The notes: generated by a model from the sequence alone, not told the origin. A stretch of 62,151 bases of DNA from an uncultured Saprospiraceae bacterium (GCA_938022165.1 CALIEI010000054.1:1-62151), one strand, 5' to 3'. Shown: positions 28,666 to 37,922, numbered from the stretch's first letter. Program-made: numbers and translations.

Positions 28666-31494
28666 ATGAGCATAAAATTGAAAAATATATTGACTTTTTT
28701 CTCAAGGTTTGTGTTGATACTTACCATTTGGTTATGTTATTTGATTAACGGCATTCAAGCGCAAGATGTAGTCATGACGCTTTCTACAGAAGTAGCCATG
28801 TCAGGCACGGAGGCATGTGTCGAACTTAGTGTTGAAAACTTTACAAATGTTAGGTCATTTGATTTTATTTTTAATGTAAACAATACGATGGGGAATGCCA
28901 CATTTAGTCGTGTTGCAAATTTTAATTTACCTGCGTTATCCGCTGCAAATTTTACAGACTTAGGTTTTTTTGGTGTTACTGTAGATTGGGATGCCACTGA
29001 TCCCAATGTAGGGGCAACAGTGCCTGATGGAACTGTAATCGCAGAATTGTGTTTTGATGTAACTGGTAATTTTGGAGATGTTATCGAAGTTTTTATTATT
29101 TCGAATAATCAGGCAATTTTTGAAAGTACAGACGGTACTACAGAATTACTTGGCATAATAAATGGCTCCATTTCTATCACAGGTATGCCTCTTGAAGTTG
29201 TAGAAAATAATATTCTTCCAGAAGACTGCAACGGCATAGGACCTAATGGGCATGTAGAGATTACCGTTAGTGGTGGAACTATGCCCTACACTTTTGAGTG
29301 GTCAGACTTGTCTCCATTTGAAGACCTTACTGATGTGGAGGCCGGAGACTACAGCGTTACAGTAACAGACTCAAGTATGCCACCTTCTGAAGTGATACTA
29401 TCCTTCACTGTTCCCGATTTAACTACTCCTCCTACCATAGATATAGGAACGAATAACCTTATCACTTGTAGAGACGAAATCATTACACTTGGAGGTTCGA
29501 ATACCTCCATGGGAGATGAGTTTGAATACCAATGGTTATCACCAGGTGTAACTTTTGTTTCAGGACAAAATGACCCAATGGCAGAAATTGATCAAGCGGG
29601 AATTTATACTTTTAGAGTAACCAATACACAAACTGGCTGCACGGCTGAAGATATGATTGAGGTTACTGAAGATAAAACTCCACCGAATATAGATGCAGGT
29701 ATGGATCAATCACTCACTTGTGACAAAGGCGGATTGATTTTGACAGCTAGCAATGACGAAGGCTTACCTAATCTCTCGGCAGAATGGATTGCAATAGGTG
29801 GTCAAATAAATGAGGTGATTGATGACTTTAGTATCAATGTGTTATTATCCGGTACTTATTCTGTGGTGCTGACCAATGAAGATAATGGTTGCACCAGTGA
29901 AGATGAGGTCGAAATTTCTCAGCCTGTAATCCCTACCATAGAAAGTGATGGCGATACACCTTCACTCAATTGTGATACACCTGAAGTAGACATAACAGCT
30001 ATAACTACTGATCCAGATTTTAGTGTAAACTGGACTACGACTAGTGGGCAAATTGTTTCTGGTGAAGACACTAATGTGGTCACCGTTTCATCTCCAGGGA
30101 TATACATATCTACCGTTATAGATCCAAGTAATAATTGTTCAGCTATATTAGAAGTTGAGGTCATTGGTAATACTGATGAGCCGATAGTAAATGCAGGCGA
30201 TGATGCTACCTTCACTTGTAATGAGCCGATAGTCACCTTGTCTGGAACTACAGATACAAATGATGGTACTATTGAATGGACCGATGAGAATGGAAACTTT
30301 ATTTCAAATGAATTGTCCTTTGATGTCAATCGTGCGGGCGATTATATCCTAAATGTAACAAATGAATTTGGGTGTCTAAGAACAGATGACTTAACTGTCG
30401 TTGCTGACACCATGTCGCCAGTAGCCAATGCTGGTCAAGACTTTGAAGCTGGTTGTATTGATGCAGCAGGTATCGCTTTGGATGGAACTGGTTCAGCTAT
30501 GGGTAATGAATTTAACTATATGTGGTCTACTTCTAACGGAACCCTTTTGGATGGATTTAATACCTTGACACCTACTATAGGTACACCGGGTATTTATGAT
30601 TTGGTAGTCACCAACTCTAATAACGGATGTACAAGCCTTTCTACAGTGACAGTGAGTCTACAATCTGATTTACCTTTAGCAGACGCTGGCCCCGATTTTA
30701 GTGTTTGTGAAAATTCAGCAAACCTATCAGGCAATATTGCCGATATAGTTACAGGTGTATGGACCACAACCGGTACAGCTGGTATAGATGATCCTAATGC
30801 TGAAAACATCGCTATCACGAATTTAAGAGAAGGTGAAAATGTATTTGTTTGGACGCTTTCTACTCCGGAGTGTGCAAACTACAGTTCTGATACCGTACGT
30901 GTTATTTTAGAAACTGCGCCTAATGCAGTTGAAGATATGCGTTCTATTCCTTTAGAAGAAAATACCTTGTCATTTAATGTACTTGAAAATGACAATACAG
31001 CGAATAATGATGGTGTCTTTGTAAGCTTTGAAACGAGCGATCCGAATTTTATGGATTTAGGAGAAGGCCTATTTAGCTACACATTCCCAAGTGATAGTAC
31101 GAATACTTTTACTTTTTCCTATACAGTTTGCTCAGAGGTGTGTCCAGACTTATGCGATGTAGCATCTGTAACTTTAGAACGAATGGAGCCTGCTTTAGAA
31201 CCTGTAGAATTAGATGGATTACCCAATGTAATTACGCCGAACGGCGATGGGCTCAATGATGCGCTTATTTTTGATATTTTACTGACTAATCCACAGGATT
31301 TTCCAAATCCAGAATTAGTCATATTCAATAGATGGGGGGATGTAGTCTTTGAGCAAAGGCCTTATCGCAACGATTGGCAAGGTACCAATCAGACTGGTGG
31401 TGACTTGCCCGAAGGAACCTATTATTTTATTCACCGACTAGATCTTACCAACGCAAATACCCTATCTGGTGATATCACCATAATAAGAGACTAA
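28666..31494 (+). CDS. T9SS type B surface protein with an N-terminal cohesin-like domain
   Basis: 942 residues. Signal peptide with a long hydrophobic core ending GIQAQ at about 32. Residues 33-165 look like a cohesin-fold domain (VCLSVENFTNVRSFDFIFNV-type strands, DGTVIAELCFDV). About 170-250 is a SprB-type repeat (GPNGHVEITVSGGTMPYTFE). About 255-770 hold PKD/Ig domains with repeated NAG-DD and GCTS motifs, then one W-module (GVWTTTG ... NVFVWTLS) shared with the giant adhesin. The C-terminus (849-942) is a type B sorting domain: PNVITPNGDGLNDALIF, IFNRWGDVVF, LPEGTYYFIH. Only two bases separate it from the upstream SprF gene, so they are co-translated. Confidence 0.9.
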   Translation: MSIKLKNILTFFSRFVLILTIWLCYLINGIQAQDVVMTLSTEVAMSGTEACVELSVENFTNVRSFDFIFNVNNTMGNATFSRVANFNLPALSAANFTDLGFFGVTVDWDATDPNVGATVPDGTVIAELCFDVTGNFGDVIEVFIISNNQAIFESTDGTTELLGIINGSISITGMPLEVVENNILPEDCNGIGPNGHVEITVSGGTMPYTFEWSDLSPFEDLTDVEAGDYSVTVTDSSMPPSEVILSFTVPDLTTPPTIDIGTNNLITCRDEIITLGGSNTSMGDEFEYQWLSPGVTFVSGQNDPMAEIDQAGIYTFRVTNTQTGCTAEDMIEVTEDKTPPNIDAGMDQSLTCDKGGLILTASNDEGLPNLSAEWIAIGGQINEVIDDFSINVLLSGTYSVVLTNEDNGCTSEDEVEISQPVIPTIESDGDTPSLNCDTPEVDITAITTDPDFSVNWTTTSGQIVSGEDTNVVTVSSPGIYISTVIDPSNNCSAILEVEVIGNTDEPIVNAGDDATFTCNEPIVTLSGTTDTNDGTIEWTDENGNFISNELSFDVNRAGDYILNVTNEFGCLRTDDLTVVADTMSPVANAGQDFEAGCIDAAGIALDGTGSAMGNEFNYMWSTSNGTLLDGFNTLTPTIGTPGIYDLVVTNSNNGCTSLSTVTVSLQSDLPLADAGPDFSVCENSANLSGNIADIVTGVWTTTGTAGIDDPNAENIAITNLREGENVFVWTLSTPECANYSSDTVRVILETAPNAVEDMRSIPLEENTLSFNVLENDNTANNDGVFVSFETSDPNFMDLGEGLFSYTFPSDSTNTFTFSYTVCSEVCPDLCDVASVTLERMEPALEPVELDGLPNVITPNGDGLNDALIFDILLTNPQDFPNPELVIFNRWGDVVFEQRPYRNDWQGTNQTGGDLPEGTYYFIHRLDLTNANTLSGDITIIRD

Positions 31495-31709
31495 AAACTT
31501 TAACAGTTTTTATTGACTTCTAGGCGATACATTACAAAAAAATACCATGTATTGGGTATTTCAAATGACCAACGTATCCCTAATTTTACACTGCATATTT
31601 ATAGTAAGTGTTTGACTAGTAAAGCCCCCTGGATAACACCCGGTATTTAAAAGCTCACTAAGCTCAAACTTTAGACTTTTAACACTTCTTAAAAGTCGAT
31701 TACGATTTG

Positions 31710-31740
31710 AGTGAGTTGTCCATACAGCTCACTTTTTTTT
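31710..31740 (+). terminator. Intrinsic terminator downstream of the second adhesin operon
   Basis: Arms AGTGAGTTGT and ACAGCTCACT (one G-U pair), CCAT loop, then a run of eight T. It lies 215 bp after the adhesin stop; no other plus-strand gene intervenes. Confidence 0.78.
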
Positions 31741-31789
31741 ATTGGATTAACTTCATTCCTTGAATACCAATTGAAAAGGATTTCGTGTG

Positions 31790-31935
31790 AAGGATAGGAG
31801 TGAATGGCACGATAGTGACATGTCCGTGCGCTAGCCTTGAAGCCTTAGCTAAGGACCGTAACGAATGTGGAGTCACGGAAAGCCTGACAGGGATGTGATG
31901 TCGAGTCGGCTTGTAGTAAAGCCAGCACAGCACTG
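31790..31935 (-). repeat. Possible diverged third copy of the dispersed repeat
   Basis: Read on the minus strand this GC-richer segment contains GACTCCACATTCGTTACGGTCC-like sequence, close to the GACTCGACATTCGTCTCGGTCC-like part of copy 2 and the ACTCCACATCGCTAGTCC end of copy 1. The match is patchy. The 68-codon frame across it is a by-product and not a gene. Confidence 0.35.
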
Positions 31936-31957
31936 GCACACCCAAAAAATAAAAACC

Positions 31958-34249
31958 TTAATTACTTTTCTGAATTTTTACGACAATCGATTTTGATATA
32001 GGGGTATGACTTTTACGGGCAAACTTGTTATGTGGAACGAGGACATTGGTTTCGGGGAAATAAGTCGCTAGATTACCAACGGGAATATCATAAGAAACTA
32101 AAGTAAACAATTTTGCTATACGAGTCTTGCCATCATAATGACTGCTTATGTCAACATAGTCTCCTTTTTGAAGGCCTGCTTTTTCCATATCCTTAGGATT
32201 TATGAATACGACTCGACGGCCATTTTCTATACCTCGATAACGATCATCCAAGCCATAAATGGTAGTGTTATATTGATCATGACTTCGTACCGTCATCATA
32301 AGATATTCGTCTTCTGCAAGGGTGTGTTCACTAAGTTTGTTGACCGTAAATTTTGCCTTACCATCATTTTTGAAACTTCGATCACGTGCTACATTAGGAA
32401 GGTAAAAGCCCTCAGGATTACGCACACGACGATTGTAATCATCAAACCCTGGAATGTTTAATTCAATAGCCTCTCGAATAAGGTCGTAGTTGTCAATCAT
32501 ACCTTGCCAATTTACTTGTTCATCATCGAATAGGGTATTGGCAATGCCGGCAACAATTGCGGGCTCACTCTTGAGCATAGTAGACTTTGGCTTTAGTGTT
32601 CCTTGAGAACTGTGTACAATCCCCATCGAATTTTCTACACTCACAAATTGCTCACCGCTTGCTTGAATATCAATTTCTGTTCGACCTAAGCAGGGGAGAA
32701 TCAACGCAGTCTCACCGTGTACAAGATGACCTCTGTTTGGCTTCGTGCTGACTTGAACAGTAAGGCTGCAGTTTTGTAAACCTTTGGCAGTATAGTTGGT
32801 GTCAGGAGTGGCGGATAAAAAATTCCCGCCCATTCCGAAAAATACCTTAGCCTTTTTTTCGGCCATGGCTTGAAGGGCGCCAACTACATGGTAGCCTTCT
32901 TCTTTTGGCGGTTGAAAACCATAGTTGGTTTTGAGATTCTTGTAAAGATGATCTGGAATTTTTTCCCAGATACCTACAGTACGATCCCCTTGTACATTGC
33001 TATGACCGCGTACTGGGCAGGTACCACCACCTGGTATACCAATACTCCCTTTGAGCAAAAGTATATTTACGATTTCTTGTATAATGTCTACACTGTTTTC
33101 ATGTTGGGTGATGCCCATCGCCCAGCAGATGATAATCTTTTTGGAGCTAGCGATCCACTGGACAGCTTGTTCGATATCTTTTTTAGCTACACCACATTTT
33201 TGAATGAGATCTTCAACCTTATGTTTTTTTAAATCTTCAAGCAAATTATCATAGCCTGTCGTACGAGATTGTATGAATGCTTGATCCAAGACTGATCCTG
33301 GAGCCTCTGCTTCTTTGGCTAGTAGCATTTTTAAAATGCACTTCAGTAAGGCTGCGTCTGTATTGATATTTAGATTTAGATAAAGGTCTGTAAGTTTCAC
33401 GCCACTACCCATTATGTGTCCTACTTTCTGTGGATGTTTGAAGCGCAGGAGCCCAGCCTCTGTAATAGGATTAATCGAAATGATCTTGGCCTTATTCTGT
33501 TTTGCTTTGGAAAGGGCCGAGAGCATGCGTGGATGATTGGTGCCAGGGTTTTGACCGATTACCAATATAAGTTCCGTGATATAAAAATCTTCCAGCTTAA
33601 CTGATCCTTTGCCTATGCCAACAGTATTAGACAATGCAACCCCACTTGATTCATGGCACATATTCGAACAGTCTGGTAGATTATTGGTGCCATATTTCCG
33701 TACCATCAATTGATATAAAAAGGCAGCTTCGTTGGAAGTCCTTCCAGAAGTATAGAAAATGGCTTCATTGGGAGATGCAAGATTTTTGAGTTGCTTTGCG
33801 ATCAGTTTGAATGCATCCTCCCAATCAATAGGGGAGTAATGGCTGTCTCCCGGACGGATCACCATCGGGTGAGTTATTCGCCCACTTTTTCCTATCTCAT
33901 AATCACTCCACTGTGATAAGTCCGCAACACTATGCTTTGCAAAAAATGCAGGGTCAGCTAATTTTTTAGTAGTCTCTTCGGCAATAGCCTTGACACCATT
34001 CTCGCAATATTCACCCAAGGCTGATCTATGATCGTCCGGATCAGGCCAAGCACATCCTGGGCAATCAATTCCTCCTTTTTGATTCAGGCTAAATAAAGTT
34101 TTAGAACAGCTAGTAGCAGTCATCTCTTCCCTCATGTGATGCAATGAAGAGCTCAATGCTTTTAATCCAGCAGCAGTTTTAGGAGGAGTACTGATTCTTA
34201 CGTTTTCCCTTTTTTCAGGAGTTAGTGGATTTATGTCTTGCTTTGCCAT
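31958..34249 (-). CDS. Molybdopterin oxidoreductase, FdhF/YdeP family
   Basis: 763 residues, cytoplasmic, matching the YdeP-type 'oxidoreductase alpha subunit' group related to formate dehydrogenase H. The N-terminus has C63-P-G-C66 in GGIDCPGCAWPDPDDHRSAL. The molybdenum-ligand position, Sec140 of FdhF, aligns to C198 in SNMCHESSGVALS. Bis-MGD-binding segments follow: YTSGRTSNEAAFLYQLM, GQNPGTNHPRMLSALSKA, GGGTCPVRGHSNVQGDRT, and a C-terminal molydop-binding domain (MMTVRSHDQYNTTIYGLDDR). The true substrate of YdeP enzymes is not settled. The start codon overlaps the stop of the upstream small gene (TAATG), and FdhD is encoded about 2.6 kb upstream. Confidence 0.9.
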   Translation of the reverse strand: MAKQDINPLTPEKRENVRISTPPKTAAGLKALSSSLHHMREEMTATSCSKTLFSLNQKGGIDCPGCAWPDPDDHRSALGEYCENGVKAIAEETTKKLADPAFFAKHSVADLSQWSDYEIGKSGRITHPMVIRPGDSHYSPIDWEDAFKLIAKQLKNLASPNEAIFYTSGRTSNEAAFLYQLMVRKYGTNNLPDCSNMCHESSGVALSNTVGIGKGSVKLEDFYITELILVIGQNPGTNHPRMLSALSKAKQNKAKIISINPITEAGLLRFKHPQKVGHIMGSGVKLTDLYLNLNINTDAALLKCILKMLLAKEAEAPGSVLDQAFIQSRTTGYDNLLEDLKKHKVEDLIQKCGVAKKDIEQAVQWIASSKKIIICWAMGITQHENSVDIIQEIVNILLLKGSIGIPGGGTCPVRGHSNVQGDRTVGIWEKIPDHLYKNLKTNYGFQPPKEEGYHVVGALQAMAEKKAKVFFGMGGNFLSATPDTNYTAKGLQNCSLTVQVSTKPNRGHLVHGETALILPCLGRTEIDIQASGEQFVSVENSMGIVHSSQGTLKPKSTMLKSEPAIVAGIANTLFDDEQVNWQGMIDNYDLIREAIELNIPGFDDYNRRVRNPEGFYLPNVARDRSFKNDGKAKFTVNKLSEHTLAEDEYLMMTVRSHDQYNTTIYGLDDRYRGIENGRRVVFINPKDMEKAGLQKGDYVDISSHYDGKTRIAKLFTLVSYDIPVGNLATYFPETNVLVPHNKFARKSHTPISKSIVVKIQKSN

Positions 34250-34620
34250 TAGCTAATTTCTTTTTGGTTTGGATTGGGAAATGTGTCCTTGTCTTCTGCT
34301 CCTCTCGGATGTAGACAAGTGAAATCCTTTTCTATAAGTAGATTCAAAGATTGTTCTCCAGCACTATGGATACTCTGTACTCCGACGCTTTTTTCCTCAT
34401 TCATAGTTTCCAAATCTAATGCTCCCATTCGAATAGAGATGGTCTCTTCAAGGTATTGGACACTTGTCGTTTTCTCTTTTGCTGGTATGAGTCCGTAGCT
34501 GAGTTGTGTTCCATTCGGAAATCGGATGTTTGACATCACTTTGTTTCCAGCTAACAGTTCTTTTAGTTCAAACTGAGTTAAGCGAATACGTAAAGAATTT
34601 TCTCTAATGCGGATTTTCAT
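34249..34620 (-). CDS. Small partner of the molybdopterin oxidoreductase (DUF7009-like)
   Basis: 123 residues, no signal or membrane segment. It opens MKIRIRENSLRIRLTQFELK, a pattern I associate with the DUF7009 family found next to YdeP/FdhD genes in Bacteroidota, and its C-terminus has a Cys-containing DFTCLHPRGAED segment. The stop overlaps the start of the oxidoreductase gene by one base, so the two are translationally coupled. A role in cofactor loading or folding of the enzyme is an inference from this linkage. Confidence 0.6.
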   Translation of the reverse strand: MKIRIRENSLRIRLTQFELKELLAGNKVMSNIRFPNGTQLSYGLIPAKEKTTSVQYLEETISIRMGALDLETMNEEKSVGVQSIHSAGEQSLNLLIEKDFTCLHPRGAEDKDTFPNPNQKEIS

Positions 34621-34678
34621 GACCTTAAGATATGTTTTTATATTAATTGGGAGCGGTAATTTAACCTATTTCGCAGGC

Positions 34679-34709
34679 TTTGGTCAAGGAAATTAAATCC
34701 TTACCTTTA
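34679..34709 (+). promoter_or_regulatory. Bacteroidota-type promoter for the DUF2157-GDYXXLXY operon
   Basis: TTTG at 34679-34682 and TACCTTTA at 34702-34709 with a 19-bp spacer, matching the TTTG / TAnnTTTR layout of the primary sigma factor in this phylum. The ATG follows 20 bp after the -7 box, giving a very short leader. Confidence 0.55.
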
Positions 34710-34728
34710 TTCAAGACAAAAGAAAGAA

Positions 34729-36015
34729 ATGAGTTTCCAGAAAGAAATTCCGAAACTGTTGGAAGAAGGTGTTATTGATAAGGCGACGGCTGACCGATTG
34801 AGTCAATATTACCTAAATAAAGCGTCTACATCTCCCAATAGATTGTTTTTGGTATTTGGAGCATTAGGTGCTTCGCTCATTGGTTTAGGTATCATTTTGA
34901 TCCTTGCACATAATTGGGATGATTTGTCTAGATTCACGAAGACTATTTTTGCATTTATTCCTTTACTTATTGGTCAGATACTCTGTGGATATACTTTGTG
35001 GAAAAAACCAGAAAGCGCTACATGGAGAGAATCATCAGCCATATTTTTATTTTTTGCGGTAGGGGCTAGTATCGCCTTAGTCAGTCAGATTTATCATTTA
35101 CCCGGCGAGTTATCTTCATTTCTTTTTACTTGGGCAATCTTAGTGTTGCCTATAGTATATCTCATGCGATCTACTTTCTGCTCGATTTTTTATTTGCTTG
35201 GGATTACGTGGTATGTGATTCTCACCTCATTTTCAGGTCCCTATTTTGACCCGATATATTTTTGGTGGATGTTCTTAGCTATTATTCCATTCTATGTTTT
35301 ATTATACAGAATCAAGCCGGGGAGTAACTCAACTGCATTCCACAATTGGCTAGTACCTGCTTCCGGTTTATTTGGATTGATGGGTATTTTTCATAATGTA
35401 GAGGAGCTAGCAGGTGTGATTTATTGTTCCGCTTTTGGATTGGTCTATCTCATCGGCCATTCTTATTTATTCAATAATATTAGATTGTTGAAAAATGGAT
35501 TTAAAGTCATCGGAGCTTTAGGTACCATTATCTTATTGTTGATCCACAGTTTTAATTTCCCTTGGAAAGAGATTACTTCTGAGGGAAAAGGCCTAGTCGA
35601 TATGTTCTTGTCTATAGAGGGGCATGTAGCATTATTGCTAATTATCCTGTGTTATGGCATGTTGTATTTCAATTATAAGCATAGAACGCATTTTGAATTG
35701 AAACCATTATCACTTGTGTTTGCTGCATTTGCCATCATTTTTGTTGTAGGATTAAATGCACCCACATTTGCTTTGATCTCCATAAATGCATTACTATTGA
35801 TTATCGGTGTATTGACCATCAAAGAAGGTGGAGATCAAGATCATCTTGGCATATTAAATTTTGGTATGTTGGTTATCGGTGCGCTAGTCGTCTGTCGTTT
35901 TTTTGATGCTGACTTGAGTTTTGTATTTCGAGGGATATTATTTGTCTTGGTGGGAATCGGATTCTTTATAGTCAATTATTGGTTATTGAATAAAAGGAAG
36001 AAGCATGCAGAATAA
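34729..36015 (+). CDS. DUF2157 polytopic membrane protein
   Basis: 428 residues. A short soluble N-terminus (FQKEIPKLLEEGVIDKATAD) typical of DUF2157 is followed by about 12 hydrophobic helices, beginning LFLVFGALGASLIGLGIILILAHNWDDL, where the HNWDD motif is conserved. The function is unknown. It overlaps the next gene by 11 bp, and the same pairing of DUF2157 with a GDYXXLXY protein is common in bacteria, so they probably form one membrane complex. Confidence 0.9.
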   Translation: MSFQKEIPKLLEEGVIDKATADRLSQYYLNKASTSPNRLFLVFGALGASLIGLGIILILAHNWDDLSRFTKTIFAFIPLLIGQILCGYTLWKKPESATWRESSAIFLFFAVGASIALVSQIYHLPGELSSFLFTWAILVLPIVYLMRSTFCSIFYLLGITWYVILTSFSGPYFDPIYFWWMFLAIIPFYVLLYRIKPGSNSTAFHNWLVPASGLFGLMGIFHNVEELAGVIYCSAFGLVYLIGHSYLFNNIRLLKNGFKVIGALGTIILLLIHSFNFPWKEITSEGKGLVDMFLSIEGHVALLLIILCYGMLYFNYKHRTHFELKPLSLVFAAFAIIFVVGLNAPTFALISINALLLIIGVLTIKEGGDQDHLGILNFGMLVIGALVVCRFFDADLSFVFRGILFVLVGIGFFIVNYWLLNKRKKHAE

Positions 36016-36583
36016 GCTATTTCTAATTTCATTATTTGGCGTAATGGTCTTACTTCAATGGTTTGTACCCTCCAAAATGATTTGGAATCAAGAGGATATA
36101 CTAACGAATGGAGAGATGTATAAATTTGAATGCAAACCGATAGATCCCTATGATCCGTTTAGAGGCAAGTATATTACCTTAAGATTTGAGGAAGAAGACT
36201 TTATAATGAAAGATCATCTGGATATTAAAAAAGGGGATAGGATATATGTAGCCTTACGTAAAGACACAGACGGGTATGCAAAAGTAGAATCTATATCGGC
36301 TAGTGAACCAACAGAGCTGGATAACATCGTAATAGCAAATGCCGGCTGGAGATTTATGAGGGAAGACAATCTAAATGATCAAGTAAACATAAACTTTCCT
36401 TTCAATCGTTTCTATATGGAAGAGTCAAAAGCCAAGCCAGCTGAAGACCTTGTCAGAGAATCTACACGCGATAGTCTGCTGTCAACCTATGCAATTGTTA
36501 TGATTAAAGATGGAAATGCTGTCATCAAAGATGTGATGGTGGATGGTATTCCCATAAAGGACTTAGTAGAGAAAAATAAATAG
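36005..36583 (+). CDS. GDYXXLXY-type membrane-anchored protein
   Basis: 192 residues with one N-terminal membrane segment (LFLISLFGVMVLLQWFVP) and an exported domain. The family's motif, normally GDYxxLxY, appears as RGKYITLRFEEE after DPYDPF. The rest forms two similar beta halves, the second with NFPFNRFYMEE. Function unknown; it acts with the DUF2157 protein with which it overlaps. A terminator follows within 15 bp. Confidence 0.85.
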   Translation: MQNKLFLISLFGVMVLLQWFVPSKMIWNQEDILTNGEMYKFECKPIDPYDPFRGKYITLRFEEEDFIMKDHLDIKKGDRIYVALRKDTDGYAKVESISASEPTELDNIVIANAGWRFMREDNLNDQVNINFPFNRFYMEESKAKPAEDLVRESTRDSLLSTYAIVMIKDGNAVIKDVMVDGIPIKDLVEKNK

Positions 36584-36595
36584 TGGACTTAAACC

Positions 36596-36632
36596 AAAAA
36601 AAGAGCCTCAATCAAATTGAGGCTCTTTTTTA
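36596..36632. terminator. Bidirectional intrinsic terminator
   Basis: AAAAAGAGCCTCAAT and ATTGAGGCTCTTTTT around a CAA loop: a perfect 15-bp stem between convergent genes (GDYXXLXY on plus, bTHX on minus), with A and T runs on both sides. Confidence 0.92.
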
Positions 36633-36665
36633 ATACTCGATTTAGAATCAAAGTATAAAGGCTAA

Positions 36666-36782
36666 TTAAGCCTTCTTATCATCTTTCTTAGGAGCTGTTT
36701 CTTTAGTCTTTTGAGACCTTATTTTACCGTAAGAACCCTTAGTTCTTTTACCTTTTTTAGTTTTAATGTCACCTCTTCCCAT
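36666..36782 (-). CDS. 30S ribosomal protein bTHX
   Basis: A 38-residue gene, too short for most ORF cut-offs. Its product begins MGRGDIKTKKGKRTKGSYGK and ends in a Lys-rich tail (PKKDDKKA). The MGRGD-x-K-T-x-K-G-K-R-x-x-G-S-Y-G-K pattern is diagnostic of the small basic protein bTHX (Thx), which sits in the head of the 30S subunit and stabilises 16S rRNA. The ATG is at 36782 and the stop at 36666, directly beside the bidirectional terminator. The tail is longer than the Thermus form, as usual in Bacteroidota. Confidence 0.9.
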   Translation of the reverse strand: MGRGDIKTKKGKRTKGSYGKIRSQKTKETAPKKDDKKA

Positions 36783-36865
36783 GGGAATTGAAATTTTGAT
36801 TTATTTTAAAATGAATATTACAGACTGCGAAATTAGGTATTTTCTTCATTAAAATCACCATTTTT

Positions 36866-37684
36866 TCAAAATGTAGTGATAACTCGTTTAGAATGAGCAT
36901 ATATATTAAACCTATTTTTCTGCATAAAGCCGATCAAAGTCATCCCATTATCTAAAGCATAGTCTACCGCTAGTGAAGAAGGAGCCCCAACGGCTACCAT
37001 CATAGATATGCCTGAAACTAATGCTTTTTGGACCAATTCAAAGCCAGCTCGACCGCTGACATACAGTATCAATTGCTTTCGATCTAGGCCTTTTTCTAGC
37101 ATTTGCCCGATGACTTTATCTACTGCATTGTGCCTTCCTATATCTTCTCTGATTACTCGCATACGCCCTGCAAAATCAAAAAGTGCCGCGGCATGGATTC
37201 CACCTGTTTGCTCAAAAAGTTGTTGCTGTCGTCTCATTTGCTGATCCATTTGCAGCAGTAAGTTCGAACTAATTTGAGTTGTACATTCACCAAGATCAAA
37301 TGTCCTTACGAGTTCTATAGCTTCTAGACTGGTCTTCCCACACATACCACAAGCCGCAGTGCTAACTGTACTGCGCTCCGACTTTTTTAGAGGAGCTGCC
37401 TTTAGTGAGACCAAAGCTTTTTCTCCTTCAAGTGCTACTTCTTTGATTTGTTGGATATCATCAATTATGCCTTCAGTATACAGAAAGCCTTTTACCAAAT
37501 CCCCAGTACAGACAGGAGTATGCATAGTAATCACTAAGTCCTCAGAATCTACTCCAGGGTACTTGAGCTGAATCAAGAGTGGCGTTTCTATAGCCAATTG
37601 ATCAGAAACATCTTGTGACTCTCTTAGACCAATTTTGCTAATAGGGTAGGATTTTATTCCGGTTGTGATATCGCTTTTAGACAT
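36866..37684 (-). CDS. fdhD: Formate dehydrogenase accessory sulfurtransferase FdhD
   Basis: 272 residues, full length. FdhD moves sulfur from IscS to the bis-MGD cofactor of formate dehydrogenase-type enzymes. The functional cysteines are C112 and C115 in TAACGMCGKTS. Other landmarks are the N-terminal IETPLLIQLKYPG, VKGFLYTEGII, GGIHAAALFDF and the C-terminal EDIGRHNAVDKVIG with VSGRAGFELVQKA. Its obvious client is the YdeP-type enzyme encoded 2.6 kb downstream on the same strand, with unrelated plus-strand genes in between. Confidence 0.95.
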   Translation of the reverse strand: MSKSDITTGIKSYPISKIGLRESQDVSDQLAIETPLLIQLKYPGVDSEDLVITMHTPVCTGDLVKGFLYTEGIIDDIQQIKEVALEGEKALVSLKAAPLKKSERSTVSTAACGMCGKTSLEAIELVRTFDLGECTTQISSNLLLQMDQQMRRQQQLFEQTGGIHAAALFDFAGRMRVIREDIGRHNAVDKVIGQMLEKGLDRKQLILYVSGRAGFELVQKALVSGISMMVAVGAPSSLAVDYALDNGMTLIGFMQKNRFNIYAHSKRVITTF

Positions 37685-37729
37685 GTATGATGAGTTTACA
37701 CCGTAAAGTAGTGAATTTTCAAAAATGAA

Positions 37730-37878
37730 CTATTTTGGATGAGATTTTTTCTTTTTGAAATTTAGTGATGCTTGCGCACGCCTATTTATAGTCGCACAGG
37801 CATCAGTGGATTGAGAAAAGAGAAAATATCGCCAAAAGAGACATTTTGGAATTTTGTGACTTTGCGGAGTAAACTCAA
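37730..37878 (+). repeat. Dispersed repeat, copy A (inverted partner at 61993-62120)
   Basis: Runs from CTATTTTGGATGAGATTTTT through GTGATGC, a 30-nt loop, GCATCAGTGGATTGAGAAAA, then GAAAATATCGCCAAAAGAG and GCGGAGTAAACTCA. The reverse complement of 61993-62120 has the same blocks in the same order, except that the loop between the GATGC and GCATC arms is CTGA. It lies upstream of fdhD in an intergenic space without genes. Confidence 0.85.
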
Positions 37879-37889
37879 GGGTACGCAAT

Positions 37890-37922
37890 AAAAAAAGCCC
37901 CCAAAAAAATTGGAGGCTTTCT
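37890..37922 (-). terminator. Intrinsic terminator of the OmpA / helix-hairpin-helix operon
   Basis: AAAGCCCCCAA and TTGGAGGCTTT arms (one mismatch) with an A-run on the left that reads as U on the minus strand, 66 bp after the stop at 37988. Confidence 0.78.

Noticed and set aside
31739-31945. Minus-strand ORF of 68 aa between the adhesin and YdeP genes
   Set aside because: It lies across a GC-rich repeat-like segment and has Arg/His/Pro-rich content typical of non-coding frames.
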